Positions 61,452 to 64,000 of a stretch of DNA of 64,000 nt are shown here, piece by piece. The stretch spans positions 3,490,001 to 3,554,000 of the forward strand of contig NZ_CP066265.1 in NCBI RefSeq assembly GCF_023278085.1, written 5' to 3'. Each line of letters opens with the position of its first letter. Position 1 is the stretch's first letter. The notes below the pieces were generated by a model, which saw only the letters and a program-made list of their open reading frames with translations, was not told the DNA's origin and did not search any database. The DNA is from Pseudomonas syringae (GTDB lineage: Bacteria; Pseudomonadota; Gammaproteobacteria; Pseudomonadales; Pseudomonadaceae). The position numbers were made by a program, and so were the translations under genes.

Positions 61452-62789
61452 TCACGCCATTGAACCCACCGCTGCCCCCTCTCCCGCAACCGGCACGTCA
61501 TGCAACGAAATCTTCGAGGTTTCCGGTAACGCCAGACCACCCGCCATCGCCAGCACGGCCACGGCAATCAGGTAGAACGCCGGTGACAGGTTGCTGCCGG
61601 TGACGCTGATCAGCCAGGTCGCCATCAACGGCGCGGTGCCGCCGAACAGGGTGTAGGCCATGTTGTAGGTGATCGCCGACGCCGTGTAGCGGGTGCGGGT
61701 CGGGAACGTTTCCGACAGCAGTGCTGCCGTCACTACGCCGCACAGTACGGCGCCCACGGCCAGTAGCATCACGCCGATGATCGAGGCGATGAACGAGCCG
61801 GAACTGGCCATCAGGAAGGACGGCAACACCACGATCATCAGCAGAATGCAGGCGCTGGCCATCGTCATACGACGCCCTACCCGATCCGAATAAGCACCGG
61901 CCAGCGGACAGAGAGCGGCGGCAAATGCCAGGGCGATCAACGACACCAGCAGCGCCGTCGCCCGGCTCAAACCGCCAGCCACTTGCAGGTAGGTCGCGAA
62001 ATAAGTGGTGAACATATAAAACGACAGCGCCGTCAGCGACACGAACGCCCCCAGGCACCCCATGGCGGCCGCGTGATGACGCAAGGTGTCCTTGAGCGGC
62101 GAGTGAGCCACCGCGTGCTCTTGAGCAACCGCCTGGAACGCCGGAGTTTCATCAAGTTTCCAGCGCAGATACAAACCCACCAGCCCCAGCGGCGCGGCGA
62201 TCAGGAACGGCAAGCGCCAGCCCCAACTGCCCATGGCCTCGGTGGACAGTGACGACTCCAGGGCATAGGCGACCACGGCAGCGGCGGCGAACGCAGAGAA
62301 CGTCGAAACCGGAACGAAACTGCCGTACCAGGCCCGCTGCGTACGCGGCGCATGCTCCATGAGATACGCACAGGCCCCCGCATACTCGCCGCCCGCCGAG
62401 AAACCCTGGGCGCAGCGAATGAGGGTCAGCAGAATCGGCGCCATCACGCCAATCGCTGCGTACGTCGGCAGCAGACCGATCAGCGTGGTCGCTGCGGCCA
62501 TCAGCAGGATGGTCATGGCGAGGGTTTTCTTGCGGCCGATCCGGTCACCCAGCATGCCGAAGAAGATCCCGCCCAGCGGCCGGAAGGCAAAGGCCACGGC
62601 AAACACCGCGAAGGTCTTCAACAACGCGGCACTGCTGTCGCCGCTGGGAAAGAATTGCAGAGCGATGGTGGTGGCCAGAAAACCATAGACGGCGAAATCG
62701 AACCATTCGACAAAGTTGCCAATGGCAGCGGCGACGATGACTTTCTTCAGCGTGGCAGGATCGACGTGTTCTGCGGCGGTGGTTGTCAT
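61452..62789 (-). CDS. MHS-family MFS metabolite:H+ symporter
   Basis: 445-residue transporter of the metabolite:H+ symporter family (ProP, ShiA and KgtP type), 12 helices. IGNFVEWFDFAVYGFLATTIA (about residues 23-43), the motif-A GDRIGRKKTL (about 84) and a second-half SDRVGRRMTM (about 302) are clear. The start ATG at 62789 has GAGGT upstream; the frame open to 62852 is not used. The likely substrate is a small organic acid or osmolyte, not determinable here. It stands alone on the minus strand. Confidence 0.87.
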   Translation of the reverse strand: MTTTAAEHVDPATLKKVIVAAAIGNFVEWFDFAVYGFLATTIALQFFPSGDSSAALLKTFAVFAVAFAFRPLGGIFFGMLGDRIGRKKTLAMTILLMAAATTLIGLLPTYAAIGVMAPILLTLIRCAQGFSAGGEYAGACAYLMEHAPRTQRAWYGSFVPVSTFSAFAAAAVVAYALESSLSTEAMGSWGWRLPFLIAAPLGLVGLYLRWKLDETPAFQAVAQEHAVAHSPLKDTLRHHAAAMGCLGAFVSLTALSFYMFTTYFATYLQVAGGLSRATALLVSLIALAFAAALCPLAGAYSDRVGRRMTMASACILLMIVVLPSFLMASSGSFIASIIGVMLLAVGAVLCGVVTAALLSETFPTRTRYTASAITYNMAYTLFGGTAPLMATWLISVTGSNLSPAFYLIAVAVLAMAGGLALPETSKISLHDVPVAGEGAAVGSMA

Positions 62790-62936
62790 GCTGACCTCGG
62801 CATTTTGATCTGGGATGGCTCGATTATCGAGACCGCGACCCGAACACCTCACTCCAGAAGTGTCGTCTGCGTACTCAGGGCCGACGTCTCGTCACCTGTC
62901 CGCGCAGAATTCATGCCAGAAGCTCTGCCGCGAGGC

Positions 62937-63881
62937 TTACAGCCCCATTGCCCGTCGACCTTGCAGGCCGCCGGTGTGGATAAAGATCAGGCGGGTACCG
63001 GGTTCGAATCGCCCGGCCTGCACTTCATCACGCAGGGTCAGCAGCGCCTTGCCGGTGTACAAAGGCTCGAGCGGTATGCCGCTCTGCACTTCGCTACTGG
63101 CAATGAAGTCGAGCAAGGCGGCATCGGTTCTGGCAAAGCCGCCCCGGCTGGCGTCAAACAGAACGCAGGCCGGTGGCAGGTCAGCCAACGGGGTCACGTG
63201 CGGTGCTGCGGCCTCGTTCAGCACCGCAACGATGTTCTGCGCCACACCATGATCGTCCGGCACCGCCATGGCGCCATACACCGGATGCGCGCCCGCCTCT
63301 GCCAGCAGCAGACCGGCAACGGTAGTGCCGGTCCCGGCAGCCAGCCACCAGCCGTGGTAGTCATCCCAGCCAAGTGGCTCAAGCTGATCGTTGACCATGC
63401 CCCGTAACCTGGCACAGCCCCGGGCACCGGCGAGCCCGCCGCCGCCTTCGGGTATCGGATAAAGCTCGGGATAGAGCGCCTGCCAGGGCTGCCAGAAATC
63501 CGCAGCATGCCGCGCTCGATAACCCGCATAACCCAGCCAGTGCAATTGCATGCCAAAGGCTTGCAGATCGAGCACCGTGGGCGTTTGCTGAGCATGACCA
63601 CGCAACAGGCCAACGGTCGGGAAGCCGAAGCGCTTGCCCGCTGCTGCCAAGGCATGCAGATGATTGGAATGTGCGCCGCCCAGGCTGATCAGTCCCTTGG
63701 CACCCACCTCGACCGCGTCGGTCAGGTGCTCGCTGAGCTTGAACCATTTGTTGCCGCTGATCAGCGGGTCGATCTGGTCCAGACGCAGGACAGCCACCTC
63801 AACCCCGGCTTCTTGTAGCCAGGGCAGGTTCATGCGTTGCAACGGAGCAGCGGGCTGCCAGCAAAGGGCGTCGGAAATCAT
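62937..63881 (-). CDS. PLP-dependent D-cysteine desulfhydrase / ACC deaminase-like protein
   Basis: 314-residue fold-type II pyridoxal-phosphate enzyme. The lysine for PLP lies in DPLISGNKWFKL (about residues 38-49), followed by SLGGAHSNHLHALAAAG (about 66-82) and GGGLAGARG (about 147). A GTGTT phosphate-binding motif occurs near 183. The family includes D-cysteine desulfhydrase and 1-aminocyclopropane-1-carboxylate deaminase; which one applies cannot be told by eye. It lies between the MHS transporter and the fadH-like gene on the same strand, 25 bases after the latter. Confidence 0.83.
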   Translation of the reverse strand: MISDALCWQPAAPLQRMNLPWLQEAGVEVAVLRLDQIDPLISGNKWFKLSEHLTDAVEVGAKGLISLGGAHSNHLHALAAAGKRFGFPTVGLLRGHAQQTPTVLDLQAFGMQLHWLGYAGYRARHAADFWQPWQALYPELYPIPEGGGGLAGARGCARLRGMVNDQLEPLGWDDYHGWWLAAGTGTTVAGLLLAEAGAHPVYGAMAVPDDHGVAQNIVAVLNEAAAPHVTPLADLPPACVLFDASRGGFARTDAALLDFIASSEVQSGIPLEPLYTGKALLTLRDEVQAGRFEPGTRLIFIHTGGLQGRRAMGL

Positions 63882-63906
63882 CCACGCAGTTTACCGGCAA
63901 GCGGAC

Positions 63907-64000
63907 TCAGAGCGCAGCGGCCAGACGCGATCCCTGATCGATAGCGCGCTTGGCGTCGAGTTCGGCAGCGACGTCTGCGCCGCCGATCAGATGCACGCTC
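63907..64000 (-). CDS. fadH: 3' end of a 2,4-dienoyl-CoA reductase (FadH-like) gene
   Basis: Only the last 30 codons and the stop are in the window. They translate SVHLIGGADVAAELDAKRAI followed by DQGSRLAAAL, which matches the NAD(P)H-binding C-terminus of FadH (IGGADVAxELDAKRAIxQG). FadH reduces 2,4-dienoyl-CoA during beta-oxidation of unsaturated fatty acids. Its stop codon is 25 bases upstream of the start of the PLP enzyme gene. The gene continues outside the window. Confidence 0.75.
   Translation of the reverse strand, partial: SVHLIGGADVAAELDAKRAIDQGSRLAAAL

Overview
The window is chromosomal DNA of a fluorescent pseudomonad, most likely the Pseudomonas syringae group. Supporting this are the GC-rich coding style with dense genes, the close match of remembered Pseudomonas proteins (AcnB, the 1618-residue NAD-dependent GdhB, PepN, LpxH/PpiB), and two repeat families typical of these genomes. 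One family is built on a GTAGGAGCGAAC/TTCGCGAA palindrome and the other on a CCACGCTCCGCGTGG plus GTGACGCTCTGCGTCAC hairpin pair. No rRNA, tRNA, CRISPR, prophage or insertion-sequence transposase was seen.

Layout: 1-2126 ppiB-lpxH and a repeat-rich gap. 2127-5592 a MarR-EmrA-EmrB type drug-efflux operon on the minus strand with a readable promoter and two palindromic operators. 5678-6855 miaE and a DUF1289 gene. 6856-9917 acnB with an unusual structured leader. 9975-10718 a yybP-ykoY manganese riboswitch and mntP. 10826-15682 gdhB. 16049-17203 a hypothetical gene and an amidohydrolase. 17440-24257 a MoxR/DUF58/DUF4381/BatA/BatB/BatD operon, followed closely by sbcD-sbcC-gst. 29844-30770 a REP tandem array. 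30783-32688 a small secreted protein, a periplasmic lactonase-like protein and a DUF5629-like gene. 32836-38003 a sugar-acid catabolic locus (FAH-family enzyme, MFS transporter, IlvD/Edd dehydratase, FadR-type regulator) with a recognisable operator. 38178-43248 a DUF1329-YCF48-RND export cluster.

43813-48904 is the seven-gene yjf-type operon: DUF2170, PspA, rhomboid protease, DUF2491, DUF350, DUF1190 lipoprotein and a glutathionylspermidine-synthase-like ATP-grasp ligase. It reads as a membrane-associated system of unknown function and is the most promising candidate for new biology here. 49386-55914 is a compact run from nadK through a phosphatase, a second rhomboid, YeaC and DUF2797 to pepN. 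56150-57720 is an AT-richer two-gene insert encoding a PAAR-tipped polymorphic toxin and its probable immunity protein. 57802-62789 carries DUF1853, arsB, a fosmidomycin-resistance-type exporter and an MHS-family transporter. The window ends in a PLP enzyme gene and the 3' end of a fadH-like gene.

Most genes are tightly packed and often overlap by 1-4 bases, so many are probably co-transcribed. Function assignments rest on recognised motifs and recalled family members; no database search was run.
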